A DNA stretch of 10,511 bases from an uncultured Eubacteriales bacterium (GCA_900321915.1 ONXW01000321.1:1-10511), one strand, 5' to 3'. Positions 1 through 7,359 are shown, counted from the first letter of the stretch. Program-made: numbers and translations. Notes: a model not told the origin generated them from the letters alone.

Positions 1-135
1 ATGGATGAGGAGCTCGCGCTGCGCCACGTCTATTTCTATAAAAAGCGCAATAAGTACATGAGCAGGGCAATGGAGGAATTCCTCCGCCTGGCTGTGGGCA
101 GTGAGCGATTTGAGGAGACGGAACATGGAGTATGA
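1..135 (+). CDS. C-terminal end of a possible LysR-family regulator (5' partial)
   Basis: An open frame runs from the left edge to a TGA at 133-135 and encodes the last 44 residues of a protein that starts outside the window. The pattern of a short beta strand (HVYFYKKR), then a basic/aromatic stretch (NKYMSRA), then an amphipathic helix (MEEFLRLA) is like the end of the substrate-binding domain of LysR-type regulators, where a lysine- and tyrosine-rich strand precedes a closing helix. That is resemblance only, since no DNA-binding domain is visible. The in-frame ATG at base 1 probably falls there by chance. The frame overlaps the next gene's ATG by 11 bases, so the two are probably cotranscribed and translationally coupled. 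It could be another alpha/beta protein. Confidence 0.45.
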   Translation: MDEELALRHVYFYKKRNKYMSRAMEEFLRLAVGSERFEETEHGV

Positions 136-1003
136 GGGCATTGTATACCGGCCGCCCAGCGAGGCCAGGAGCCTGATCCTGCAGGTGACCATCGGCTGTG
201 CCCACAACACCTGTACCTTCTGCAACATGTACAAGGCAAAGCAGTTCCGGGTGCGGAGCCGGGAAGAGGTGCTCGCCGACATGGAGGAGCTTTATCAGAA
301 CGGCTACGGCCCTTATTTCCGGAAGGTGTTTTTTGCGGACGGGGACGCCCTGGTGCTGCCGACAGATACCCTGCTGGTGTACCTGGAGGCGGTGCGGAAG
401 TATTTCCCGAATGTGAACCGGGTGGCGTCCTACGGGACGGCGCAGGATGTGCTCCGGAAGACGCCGGAAGAGCTGCGCGCCCTGAAGGAAGCCGGCCTGG
501 GCATTATTTACCTGGGCGCTGAGACGGGCGACGACGAAATTCTCCGGTATATCCGCAAGGATGTCACGGCCGCGGAGACCGCGGCGGCGGGACAGAAGCT
601 TAAAGCGTGCGGCATTGCTGTCTCTGTCACGCTGATATCCGGGCTCGGAGGCCGGGAAAAGGTGGAAAAGCACGCGCTCTCCTGCGCTGAACTGATTTCC
701 GCGATGAACCCGGAGTACGCGTCATTCCTGACACTCAGGCTCTACCAGGGGACCCCCATGTACGATGATGTGGTGGAGGGAAGGTTTCACCGGATCACGC
801 CGGACGAGATCATGGACGAGATGGAGATATTCCTGTCCCATGTGGATTCGCCGGGAACGGTATTCCGCACCAACCATGCCTCCAACTATGTGATTCTGGC
901 GGGAACGTTTAATGAGGACATCCCGGAGATGATGGAGACCCTCCGGGAGGCGAGAGAGCATCACCGGTACCGGAAGTTCCGGGAAACGGGGGACCTGTTA
1001 TGA
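125..1003 (+). CDS. Radical SAM protein with Cx4Cx2C cluster motif
   Basis: A 292-residue radical SAM protein of unknown substrate. Near the N-terminus GCAHNTCTFCNMYK places C25, C30 and C33 as likely ligands of the 4Fe-4S cluster that cleaves S-adenosylmethionine. The usual motif is Cx3Cx2C; here there are four residues between the first two cysteines. Other radical SAM signs are FADGDAL (residues 70-76), GAETGDDEIL (131-140, the usual glycine-rich SAM-contact strand) and VTLISGLGG (168-176, a later barrel strand). There is no extra ferredoxin-type or B12 domain. ATG 125 is chosen because GAGGAG at 112-117 lies 7 bases upstream; GTG 101 would add 8 residues without a comparable site. Its stop overlaps the next start as ATGA. 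Automatic annotation often labels such proteins Elp3- or HemN-like, which I cannot support. Confidence 0.92.
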   Translation: MEYEGIVYRPPSEARSLILQVTIGCAHNTCTFCNMYKAKQFRVRSREEVLADMEELYQNGYGPYFRKVFFADGDALVLPTDTLLVYLEAVRKYFPNVNRVASYGTAQDVLRKTPEELRALKEAGLGIIYLGAETGDDEILRYIRKDVTAAETAAAGQKLKACGIAVSVTLISGLGGREKVEKHALSCAELISAMNPEYASFLTLRLYQGTPMYDDVVEGRFHRITPDEIMDEMEIFLSHVDSPGTVFRTNHASNYVILAGTFNEDIPEMMETLREAREHHRYRKFRETGDLL

Positions 1004-1374
1004 TTTTTATCGGCGGTATCAGCCAGGGAATGCAGCAGCTGGATTACATGAAGACGGTCATCTGCGGAAGATGCGGCGCGTACGGCAGGTATGAAGTTTT
1101 CATGACGTACATGTATTTCAGCTTTTTCTTTATCCCCCTGTTCAAGTGGAACAGGAAGTTTTTTGTAAAGATGTCCTGCTGCGGCGCGGTCTACGACCTG
1201 GACCCGGAGAAGGGCATGGCAATTCTCCGCGGGCAGCAGGCGGAGATTACGGAGGCGGACCTCACGCTCCGGGAGGAGGGACAGGGACGCCGGTACGTGA
1301 AAAAATGCAGCTCCTGCGGGTATGAGACAGAAGAGGACTTTGAATTCTGTCCGAAGTGCGGACAGAGATTCTGA
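1000..1374 (+). CDS. Small double zinc-ribbon protein
   Basis: A 124-residue protein with two predicted zinc-binding units. The first uses C22xxC25 and the adjacent pair C60-C61; the second, near the C-terminus, uses C103xxC106 and C117xxC120 (KKCSSCGYE ... EFCPKCGQRF). Between the halves of the first ribbon is an aromatic-rich stretch (residues 36-48, about TYMYFSFFFIPLF) that could be mistaken for a membrane segment but is typical of this zinc-ribbon family as I recall it. The start MIFIGGISQG also matches my memory of the family. Function is unknown; zinc ribbons of this size commonly bind nucleic acid or protein. Its ATG overlaps the radical SAM stop by 4 bases (ATGA), suggesting coupled translation. 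It is followed by a 21-base gap. Confidence 0.85.
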   Translation: MIFIGGISQGMQQLDYMKTVICGRCGAYGRYEVFMTYMYFSFFFIPLFKWNRKFFVKMSCCGAVYDLDPEKGMAILRGQQAEITEADLTLREEGQGRRYVKKCSSCGYETEEDFEFCPKCGQRF

Positions 1375-1395
1375 CCGGGGCGGAAAGGACAGGAT

Positions 1396-1785
1396 ATGGA
1401 GACAGGAATCAGGGGAATGCGGACTGTTACGGTGACAGAGGATATGACGGCGAAGGCCATGGGGAGCGGGGAGCTTCCGGTATTCGCCACCCCTGCGATG
1501 ATCGCGCTCATCGAGGAAACCTGCTGGAGGAGCGTCGCGGACCGCCTCGCGGAGGGCGAAGGCACGGTGGGGATAAAGCTTGAGGTATCCCACCTGGCGG
1601 CGACCCCTGTGGGAATGACGGTGCGCTGCGAGTCAGAGCTTGCGGAGATCGACGGAAGGAAGCTGACGTTTTGCGTGGAAGTGTCCGACGACAGGGGAAA
1701 GATCGGCGAAGGCACCCATGAGCGGTTTATTGTCGGAAACGAAAGGTTTCTGAAGAAGGCGGAGGCCAGGCGGGACGATATATGA
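1396..1785 (+). CDS. Hotdog-fold acyl-CoA thioesterase, FlK-like
   Basis: A 129-residue single-domain protein resembling the fluoroacetyl-CoA thioesterase (FlK) branch of hotdog hydrolases, which cleave acyl-CoA thioesters. FlK uses Thr42, Glu50 and His76. Here T32 (FATPAM), E40 (ALIEETC) and H66 (EVSHLAAT) occur with the same spacing of 8 and 26 residues, so the triad looks intact. The remainder (VGMTVRCESELAEIDGRKLTFCVEVSDD) fits the central beta sheet. FlK relatives are common in bacteria that never meet fluoroacetate, so the substrate is probably an ordinary short acyl-CoA; fluoroacetate use is not implied. ATG 1396 is preceded by AAGGA at 1385-1389. Its stop overlaps the next start as ATGA, tying it to the metallohydrolase gene. 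Confidence 0.85.
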   Translation: METGIRGMRTVTVTEDMTAKAMGSGELPVFATPAMIALIEETCWRSVADRLAEGEGTVGIKLEVSHLAATPVGMTVRCESELAEIDGRKLTFCVEVSDDRGKIGEGTHERFIVGNERFLKKAEARRDDI

Positions 1786-2480
1786 GAATCGTATTCATTC
1801 ACCACAGCGCCTTTTTCGCGGAGCTTGAGAAGACAGTTTTCCTTTTTGACTATTATGAGGGAGAACTGCCTGAGGTTCCTGCGGGAAAGACGCTTATTGT
1901 ACTTTCGAGCCATTCCCACGGCGATCATTTCAGCAGCCGCCTGTTCCGCGAGACGGCAAAATACCCGGACGCGGTCTTTGTCCTTTCGGACGATATCCCG
2001 GCGCGTGCAGTGCCCGCAGGCGTGCGGGAAAGGGTCCGGTTCACAAAGCCGGGCGACCGCGTAAGGATCCCTGTTCCGGACGGGGAGGCGGTCATTGATG
2101 TCTACCGGTCCAATGACCTGGGATGCGCCTTCCGCATACAGTGTGAGGGCAAGGTGCTCTATCACGCCGGCGACCTGAACAACTGGTACTGGGACGGCGA
2201 TGAGGAGGATCTGGAGCTGGGCAGGCAGTACCGGGAAGAGCTGTCCCGGATGGCGGGCCTTCCGGCGGATATCGCCTTTGTCCCGCTGGACCCCAGGCTT
2301 AAGGATCCTTATATCGGAATGCAGGAATATATGGCTTCCGTGGGCGCAAAAAAGGTGTTCCCGATGCACTGCTGGGGAAGGTTTGACCTGGCGGCCCGGA
2401 TGAAGGCGGACGGCGCCTGCGCCGGGTGGGAAGACAGACTTGCGGAGATACACGGCGACGGAGAGGAATTTATATGCTGA
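1782..2480 (+). CDS. MBL-fold metal-dependent hydrolase, UlaG-like
   Basis: A 232-residue metallo-beta-lactamase-fold protein. The metal-binding motif HSHGDH gives H44, H46, D48 and H49 (strand VLSSHSHGDHF). Further expected ligands are H128 and D131 in YHAGDLNNW, D170 in PLDPR, and a late histidine, H196, in FPMHCWG. The short N-terminus reading straight into the fold (MRIVFIHHSAFF) and the AGD plus FPMHCWG motifs fit the UlaG/COG2220 type of beta-lactamase-like hydrolases, which act mainly on small molecules. Substrate is unknown. The ATG overlaps the thioesterase stop by 4 bases and its own end overlaps pyrC by 7 bases, so it sits inside a translationally coupled chain. All metal ligands appear present. 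Confidence 0.9.
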   Translation: MRIVFIHHSAFFAELEKTVFLFDYYEGELPEVPAGKTLIVLSSHSHGDHFSSRLFRETAKYPDAVFVLSDDIPARAVPAGVRERVRFTKPGDRVRIPVPDGEAVIDVYRSNDLGCAFRIQCEGKVLYHAGDLNNWYWDGDEEDLELGRQYREELSRMAGLPADIAFVPLDPRLKDPYIGMQEYMASVGAKKVFPMHCWGRFDLAARMKADGACAGWEDRLAEIHGDGEEFIC

Positions 2481-3769
2481 TGATAAAGGGCAGCAGGGTG
2501 ATTGACCCGGAGAGCGGCTTTAACAGGGTCGCGGACCTGCTTGCGGATGAGACGGGCATCCTGCGCATCGGGAACATTTCCCCGGAAGAGGTGCCGGAGG
2601 GCTGCGGCGTGATTGACGGGACCGGCCTTATCACAGGTCCGGGGCTGGTGGACGTGCATGTGCACTTCCGGGATCCGGGGCTGACCTACAAGGAGGACAT
2701 CCTCACAGGAGCTGCCGCGGCGAAGGCAGGCGGGTACACCACCGTGATATGCATGGCAAACACGAAACCGCCGGTGGATTCGCCTGAGACGCTCCGGTAT
2801 GTGCTGGAGCGCGGAAAAACCACCGGGATTCATGTGCTCAGCTGCGCGAATGTGACCCGCGGCATGAAGGGGACGGAGCTCACAGACCTGGAAGGGCTCG
2901 CCGCGGCCGGCGCGGCAGGCTTTACCGATGACGGCGTCCCGATCCGGAACGGGGAACTGCTCCGGGAAGCGCTTGTCCGGGCGGGGAAGCTGGGGCTTCC
3001 TGTGAGCCTGCACGAGGAGGACCCGGTCTTTATCGCGAATAACGGGATTCACCGCGGAGATGTATCGCGCAGGCTCGGGATCGGCGGGTCGCCCGCCGTG
3101 GCGGAGTATTCCATGACGGCCAGGGACTGCGCCATCGCGGCGGAGTGCGGCGGGGTGCTAAGCATACAGCATGTCAGCAGCCGGAAAACCGTGGATATAG
3201 TGCGGGCAGCGAAGGCCGCGGGGGTGAATGTCCGGGCGGAGGTCACCCCGCATCATTTTACATTGACGGACCGGGCGGTTTTAGAGTACGGCTCCCTGGC
3301 GAAGATGAACCCCCCGCTCAGGACCGAGGAAGACCGGATGGCCCTGATACGCGGGCTGCAGGACGGGACCATTGACATGATCGCGACAGACCACGCGCCC
3401 CACAGCGCGGAGGAAAAGGGGAAACCCCTCACGGAGGCGCCCAGCGGGATCATCGGCCTGGAGACGGCTTTGGGGCTGGCGGTGACGGAGCTGGTGGGTA
3501 AGGGTTACCTCTCCTGGCGGGACCTGTTTTTCAAGATGTCGAGAAACCCCGCGAAGCTCTATCACCTGGACGCCGGCGTGCTGGCGGAAGGGCGGCCCGC
3601 CGACCTGGTGGTGTTCGACCCGTCGGAGGAATATACGGCAGGCCCGTATTTCTCCAAAGCGTCGAATTCTCCCTTTACCGGGCGGAAGCTCCGGGGTAGG
3701 GTGCGCTATACCATATGCGGCGGCACTGTTGTTTATGAGGCAGATTATTCTGGACAGAAAGGGAAATAA
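2474..3769 (+). CDS. pyrC: Dihydroorotase, class I
   Basis: Dihydroorotase, which cyclises carbamoyl-aspartate to dihydroorotate in pyrimidine synthesis; cytosolic zinc amidohydrolase. The 431-residue length fits the class I bacterial enzymes. Metal and active-site motifs are complete: DVHVHFRDPG (H62, H64, R66), AGGYTTVICMANTKPPVD (residues 85-102), GFTDDG (D152/D153, the bridging aspartate position in class I enzymes), LHEED (H180), IQHVSS (H233) and IATDHAPHS (D306). ATG 2474 is chosen because GAGAGGA at 2461-2467 lies 6 bases upstream and the protein then begins with the typical first beta strand (MIKGSRVIDPESG). An upstream GTG at 2426 would add 16 non-conserved residues. It overlaps the preceding gene by 7 bases. 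No other pyr gene is visible in the window. Confidence 0.97.
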   Translation: MLMIKGSRVIDPESGFNRVADLLADETGILRIGNISPEEVPEGCGVIDGTGLITGPGLVDVHVHFRDPGLTYKEDILTGAAAAKAGGYTTVICMANTKPPVDSPETLRYVLERGKTTGIHVLSCANVTRGMKGTELTDLEGLAAAGAAGFTDDGVPIRNGELLREALVRAGKLGLPVSLHEEDPVFIANNGIHRGDVSRRLGIGGSPAVAEYSMTARDCAIAAECGGVLSIQHVSSRKTVDIVRAAKAAGVNVRAEVTPHHFTLTDRAVLEYGSLAKMNPPLRTEEDRMALIRGLQDGTIDMIATDHAPHSAEEKGKPLTEAPSGIIGLETALGLAVTELVGKGYLSWRDLFFKMSRNPAKLYHLDAGVLAEGRPADLVVFDPSEEYTAGPYFSKASNSPFTGRKLRGRVRYTICGGTVVYEADYSGQKGK

Positions 3770-3772
3770 AAC

Positions 3773-5281
3773 ATGGCAGAGACAATGCTGGAAAGAGGGG
3801 CGGGCGTCCTGATGCCGGTTTCCTCCCTGCCGTCCCCGTACGGGATCGGCACTTTCGGAAAGGCGGCTTTTGACTTTATTGACGCCCTGGTGCGCGCGAA
3901 ACAGAAGTACTGGCAGGTGCTTCCCATGGGACCGACGGGATACGGGGACAGCCCCTACGCGCCCTATTCGGCCTTTGCGGGAAACCCCTACTTCATCGAC
4001 CTGGAAATTCTCCGGCAGGAGGGACTCCTGGAACAGTGGGAGATCGACCAGGTCCCCTGGGGGGACAAGGCGGACAGGGTGGATTACGGCTGCCTTTACA
4101 ACGGGCGGTTCGGGCTTCTCCGCAAGGCATTTGAGCGGAGCCATTACCGGGAATTCCCGGAGTACGGCGAGTTCAGGACGAAAACGATCTACTGGCTGGA
4201 CGATTATGCCATGTACATGGCGCTGAAGAAGAGCACGAATGAGTCCGGCTGGACTGACTGGGATGAGGATATCCGCCGCAGGAAGCCGGAGGCCCTGGAA
4301 CAGGTGCGGAAGGAACTGGCGGAGGATATCGATTACTGGAAGTTTATCCAGTTCAAGTTCTGGCAGCAGTGGAAGAAGGTCCGCGAGTACGCGGCGGAAA
4401 AGCGTATCTCCATCATCGGAGATATCCCTCTGTATGTCGCTTTTGACAGCGCCGATGTGTGGAGCCGCCAGGAGCAGTTCCAGCTGGATCGGGAAACCCA
4501 GTTCCCGGCCGAGGTGGCGGGTGTCCCGCCCGATGCCTTTTCCGAGACGGGACAGCTCTGGGGCAATCCCATATACAACTGGGCGGAGATGCTGGAGGAC
4601 GGTTTCGTCTGGTGGAAGGAGCGGATGAAGACCAACGCGTCCCTCTATGACGTAATCCGCATTGACCATTTTATCGGCATTACCCAGTACTTCGCGATCC
4701 CCTACGGGGAGAAGACCGCACAGAACGGCCACTGGAGAAAGGGGCCCGGGAAGGAGCTTACGGACGCCATCGACGAGGCTATCCGGGAGTATGACGCGAA
4801 GATCATCGCGGAAGACCTGGGAGTGTATGTCCCGGCGGTGCAGAAGCTCCTGGAGCAGACCGGGTATCCCGGCATGAAGGTCATCGAGTTTGCGTTCAGC
4901 GGCGACAGGAAGAACCCCCACCTGCCCCACTGCTATGTGCCGAATTCCGTAGTATACGGCGGTACCCACGACAATGAGACGCTGGCGGGCTATTTCCGCC
5001 AGGAGTGCCGGCAGTGGTGGGAGCTGCAGTATATCTGCGATTACCTGGGCGTGTCCCACATCGCGGAGGTGCCGGACCGGGTATTCCGGGCGGCCTACGG
5101 CAGCGTGGCGAGCGCGGCCATTTTCCAGATGCAGGACGTTATCGGGCTGGACAACAGCGCCCGGATGAACACGCCGGGCACATTCGGGAACAACTGGTGC
5201 TGGAGAATGCTGCCGGGTCAGTTCCGGGAGGACCGCATTGAGTACCTGGCAAAGCTTACGGATACCTTCGGCCGCGAATGA
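3773..5281 (+). CDS. malQ: 4-alpha-glucanotransferase (amylomaltase, GH77)
   Basis: MalQ transfers 1,4-glucan segments between maltooligosaccharides in the cytosol, so that maltodextrins and glycogen fragments can be used by phosphorylase. The 502-residue protein is of the short bacterial/plant DPE1 type. It starts with GVLMPVSSLPSPYGIGTFG and carries PTGYGDSPYAPYSAFAGNPY at residues 54-73. The catalytic residues are visible: nucleophile D298 in RIDHFIGI, acid/base E347 in IIAEDLG, and D400 in GGTHDNE, matching D293, E340 and D395 of the Thermus enzyme. DIPLYVAFDSADVW (217-230) and AGVPPDAFS (249-257) are further GH77 hallmarks. It begins 3 bases after pyrC, so it is probably cotranscribed although the pathways are unrelated. 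All key residues are intact, unlike the GH13 protein further right. Confidence 0.97.
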   Translation: MAETMLERGAGVLMPVSSLPSPYGIGTFGKAAFDFIDALVRAKQKYWQVLPMGPTGYGDSPYAPYSAFAGNPYFIDLEILRQEGLLEQWEIDQVPWGDKADRVDYGCLYNGRFGLLRKAFERSHYREFPEYGEFRTKTIYWLDDYAMYMALKKSTNESGWTDWDEDIRRRKPEALEQVRKELAEDIDYWKFIQFKFWQQWKKVREYAAEKRISIIGDIPLYVAFDSADVWSRQEQFQLDRETQFPAEVAGVPPDAFSETGQLWGNPIYNWAEMLEDGFVWWKERMKTNASLYDVIRIDHFIGITQYFAIPYGEKTAQNGHWRKGPGKELTDAIDEAIREYDAKIIAEDLGVYVPAVQKLLEQTGYPGMKVIEFAFSGDRKNPHLPHCYVPNSVVYGGTHDNETLAGYFRQECRQWWELQYICDYLGVSHIAEVPDRVFRAAYGSVASAAIFQMQDVIGLDNSARMNTPGTFGNNWCWRMLPGQFREDRIEYLAKLTDTFGRE

Positions 5282-5338
5282 AGCTTTGGCACAGGCCCGA
5301 TCACCGGGAAGACAGAAGTTGAGAAAGGATCTTAAGAC

Positions 5339-6976
5339 ATGATAAGTACTGCCAATATTTCTCTGCGCGTCGGCAAAAAGGCGCTGTTTGAGGATGTCAA
5401 TATTAAATTCTCCGAGGGGGAGTGCTACGGGCTGATCGGCGCAAACGGCGCCGGGAAGTCCACGTTCCTGCGCATTCTCTCGGGACAGCTGGAGCCGACC
5501 AGCGGCGAGGTGATCATCACCCCCGGCCAGAGGCTTTCTTTCCTGCAGCAGGATCAGTTCAAGTACGACCAGTACCAGGTCCTGGATACGGTCATCATGG
5601 GGAACCAGCGTCTCTATGAGATCATGCAGGAGAAGGACGCAATCTATATGAAGGAAGACTTCACCGAGGAGGACGGCGTGCGCGCCGCGGAGCTGGAGGG
5701 AGAGTTTGCCCAGATGGACGGGTGGAATGCCCAGGCGGACGCGGAGAGCCTGCTGAACGGCCTCGGCATCGAGACGGAACTCCACTCGAAGATGATGTAT
5801 GAGATGACAGGCCCCCAGAAGGTCAAGATCCTTCTGGCGCAGGCGCTGTTCGGCAATCCGGACATCCTCCTGCTGGACGAGCCGACGAACCACCTGGACC
5901 TGGACGCCATCGCCTGGCTCGAGGAATTCCTGATCAATTTTGAGAATACGGTGATCGTGGTTTCCCATGACCGCTATTTCCTCAATAAAGTATGCACGCA
6001 GATTGCGGATATTGATTACGGCAAGATCCAGCTGTACGCCGGAAACTACGATTTCTGGGTGGAGTCCAGCCAGCTGATGGTGCGCCAGATGAAAGAGGCG
6101 AACAAGAAGAAGGAAGAGAAGATCAAAGAGCTGCAGGAGTTTATCCGGAGATTCTCGGCAAACGCCTCCAAGTCCAGGCAGGCGACTTCGCGCAAGCGCG
6201 CCCTGGAGAAGATCCAGCTGGATGAGATCCGGCCCTCCAGCAGAAAATACCCCTTCATTGATTTCCGTCCCGACCGGGAGATCGGAAACGAGGTCCTGAC
6301 GGTGGAAAACCTATCGAAGACGGTGAACGGCAGGAAGGTGCTGGACAATGTTTCCTTTACCCTGAACCGCGACGACAAGGTGGCCCTGGTGGGTCCCGAC
6401 GAACTGGCGAAGACGACGCTGTTCCGTATCCTTGCCGGGGAAATTGAGCCGGATGAGGGCAGCTACAAGTGGGGGCTGACCACCAGCCAGGCGTATTTCC
6501 CGAAGGATAATTCGTCGGAATTCTCCAATGACGACACCATCGTCGAATGGCTGACCCAGTACTCCCCCATCAAGGACGCGACCTATGTGCGCGGGTTCCT
6601 CGGGCGGATGCTCTTTGCCGGCGAGGACGGCGTGAAGCAGGTGAAGGTGCTCTCCGGAGGCGAGAAGGTGCGGTGCATGTTCTCAAAGATGATGATCTCC
6701 GGCGCCAACGTGCTGATGTTTGACGAGCCCACGGACCACCTCGACATGGAGTCCATCACAGCGCTGAATAAGGGGCTGACAAAGTTCCCGGGCGTGATTA
6801 TCTTCTCCTCCAGGGACCATGAGATTGTCCAGACGACGGCAAACCGCATCATGGAGCCGGTAAACGGCAAAATAATTGACAAGATAACCACGTATGATGA
6901 TTATCTTGCCAATGATGAGATGGCGAGAAAACGCCAGGTATATACCGTAAGCGAGGAACACGAAAAGGACGACTGA
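5339..6976 (+). CDS. ABC-F family ATPase, YbiT/YkpA-like, with one degenerate ATP site
   Basis: A 545-residue soluble protein with two ABC ATPase domains and no membrane segment, the ABC-F layout whose members act on the ribosome. Domain 1 has Walker A GANGAGKST (34-42), Walker B LLLDEP (D180, E181) and switch H210 (VSHDRYF), but its signature is MTGPQ (156-160) instead of LSGGQ. The charged linker (about 245-300, KKKEEKIKELQEF then RQATSRKRALEK) is the tRNA-interaction motif. Domain 2 has a normal signature LSGGE (438-442) and Walker B FDEP (D462, E463), but its P-loop reads GPDELAKTT (352-360) and the switch histidine is R492 (FSSRDHE). Relatives with this N- and C-terminal pattern are common in Clostridia. 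A housekeeping translation role is likelier than antibiotic resistance. AAGGA at 5325-5329 precedes ATG 5339. Confidence 0.95.
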   Translation: MISTANISLRVGKKALFEDVNIKFSEGECYGLIGANGAGKSTFLRILSGQLEPTSGEVIITPGQRLSFLQQDQFKYDQYQVLDTVIMGNQRLYEIMQEKDAIYMKEDFTEEDGVRAAELEGEFAQMDGWNAQADAESLLNGLGIETELHSKMMYEMTGPQKVKILLAQALFGNPDILLLDEPTNHLDLDAIAWLEEFLINFENTVIVVSHDRYFLNKVCTQIADIDYGKIQLYAGNYDFWVESSQLMVRQMKEANKKKEEKIKELQEFIRRFSANASKSRQATSRKRALEKIQLDEIRPSSRKYPFIDFRPDREIGNEVLTVENLSKTVNGRKVLDNVSFTLNRDDKVALVGPDELAKTTLFRILAGEIEPDEGSYKWGLTTSQAYFPKDNSSEFSNDDTIVEWLTQYSPIKDATYVRGFLGRMLFAGEDGVKQVKVLSGGEKVRCMFSKMMISGANVLMFDEPTDHLDMESITALNKGLTKFPGVIIFSSRDHEIVQTTANRIMEPVNGKIIDKITTYDDYLANDEMARKRQVYTVSEEHEKDD

Positions 6977-7333
6977 TCAGCTTCTGTTCCCTGCATCCTG
7001 TGTGAGATAGCGGAGATAATCTGCAAGGCTCCGGCGCCCGCGGTCATTCAGGCATTCCATGAGAACCAGCATTTCCTCTACCGTATGGCTGTCGATGTAT
7101 AACCTTCCGGCCTGCGGGGGGACTGCGGGGGTATCCGTGCGGGCAAGGATGTAGTCCGTGCTGACATGATAGAAATCAGCGAGACGCTCCAGATGAAGGA
7201 GCGGGAGCTCGGACTGTTCCGTTTCATACCTGGAGTAAGCCTGCTGGGTTATCGTGAGGAATTCCGCCACCTCGGACTGGGTGTAGTTATTCTCTTCGCG
7301 AAGCTCACGCATACGGGCGATATATCCGCTCAT
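6977..7333 (-). CDS. XRE-family helix-turn-helix regulator
   Basis: A 118-residue DNA-binding protein with a Cro/C1-type HTH in residues 7-61: MRELREENNYTQSEVAEFL, then ITQQAYSRYETEQSELPLLHLERLADFY, and the common closing motif VSTDYILARTD. The C-terminal part (residues 83-111) is a short predicted helical segment, perhaps for dimerisation. Start at 7333 is chosen because AAAGGAGGTGG lies 7 bases upstream; a longer frame to 7375 would add 14 non-conserved residues and contain the ribosome binding site. It is divergent from the exonuclease gene, and the shared intergenic region contains repeats and dyads that are candidate operators. Its stop abuts the ABC-F stop with no spacer. The target genes are unknown; self-regulation and control of the divergent gene are guesses from layout. 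Confidence 0.93.
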   Translation of the reverse strand: MSGYIARMRELREENNYTQSEVAEFLTITQQAYSRYETEQSELPLLHLERLADFYHVSTDYILARTDTPAVPPQAGRLYIDSHTVEEMLVLMECLNDRGRRSLADYLRYLTQDAGNRS

Positions 7334-7337
7334 TTCG

Positions 7338-7348
7338 CCACCTCCTTT
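7338..7348 (-). promoter_or_regulatory. Strong ribosome binding site that sets the XRE gene start
   Basis: On the minus strand this reads AAAGGAGGTGG, a near-perfect anti-Shine-Dalgarno complement, with AGGAGG at 7346-7341 and 7 bases to ATG 7333. It decides the start against the longer upstream frame. Confidence 0.85.
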
Positions 7349-7359
7349 CCTCTGTGATT

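Noticed and set aside
1000..1374. Membrane protein call for the zinc-ribbon gene because of the hydrophobic stretch at residues 36-48
   Set aside because: The segment is short, aromatic and flanked by zinc-ligand cysteines of one folded unit, which is more consistent with a soluble ribbon core.
1396..1785. Naming the thioesterase flK with a fluoroacetate resistance role
   Set aside because: The catalytic triad is shared by many hotdog thioesterases from organisms with no link to fluoroacetate, and no fluorometabolite gene is nearby.
1191..2453. 420-codon minus-strand open frame across the zinc-ribbon, thioesterase and MBL genes
   Set aside because: It spans three well-supported plus-strand genes that have start sites and coupled overlaps, and its translation shows no family motif.
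5282..5338. Possible terminator between malQ and the ABC-F gene
   Set aside because: The only hairpin is CCCG-ATCAC-CGGG, a 4-bp stem with no following T run, too weak for an intrinsic terminator. No convincing promoter pair was seen in the 57 bases either.
3281..5968. 895-codon open frame on the minus strand across pyrC, malQ and the ABC-F gene
   Set aside because: It lies antisense to three genes with complete family motifs, crosses their boundaries, and its translation is rich in Arg, Leu, Val and His with no recognisable domain. GC-biased third positions leave the antisense frame free of stops.
5339..6976. Reading the ABC-F protein as an antibiotic resistance factor
   Set aside because: The layout and linker fit the widespread YbiT/YkpA-like housekeeping group. 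I see no feature such as a long drug-resistance-type interdomain loop that would justify a resistance call.
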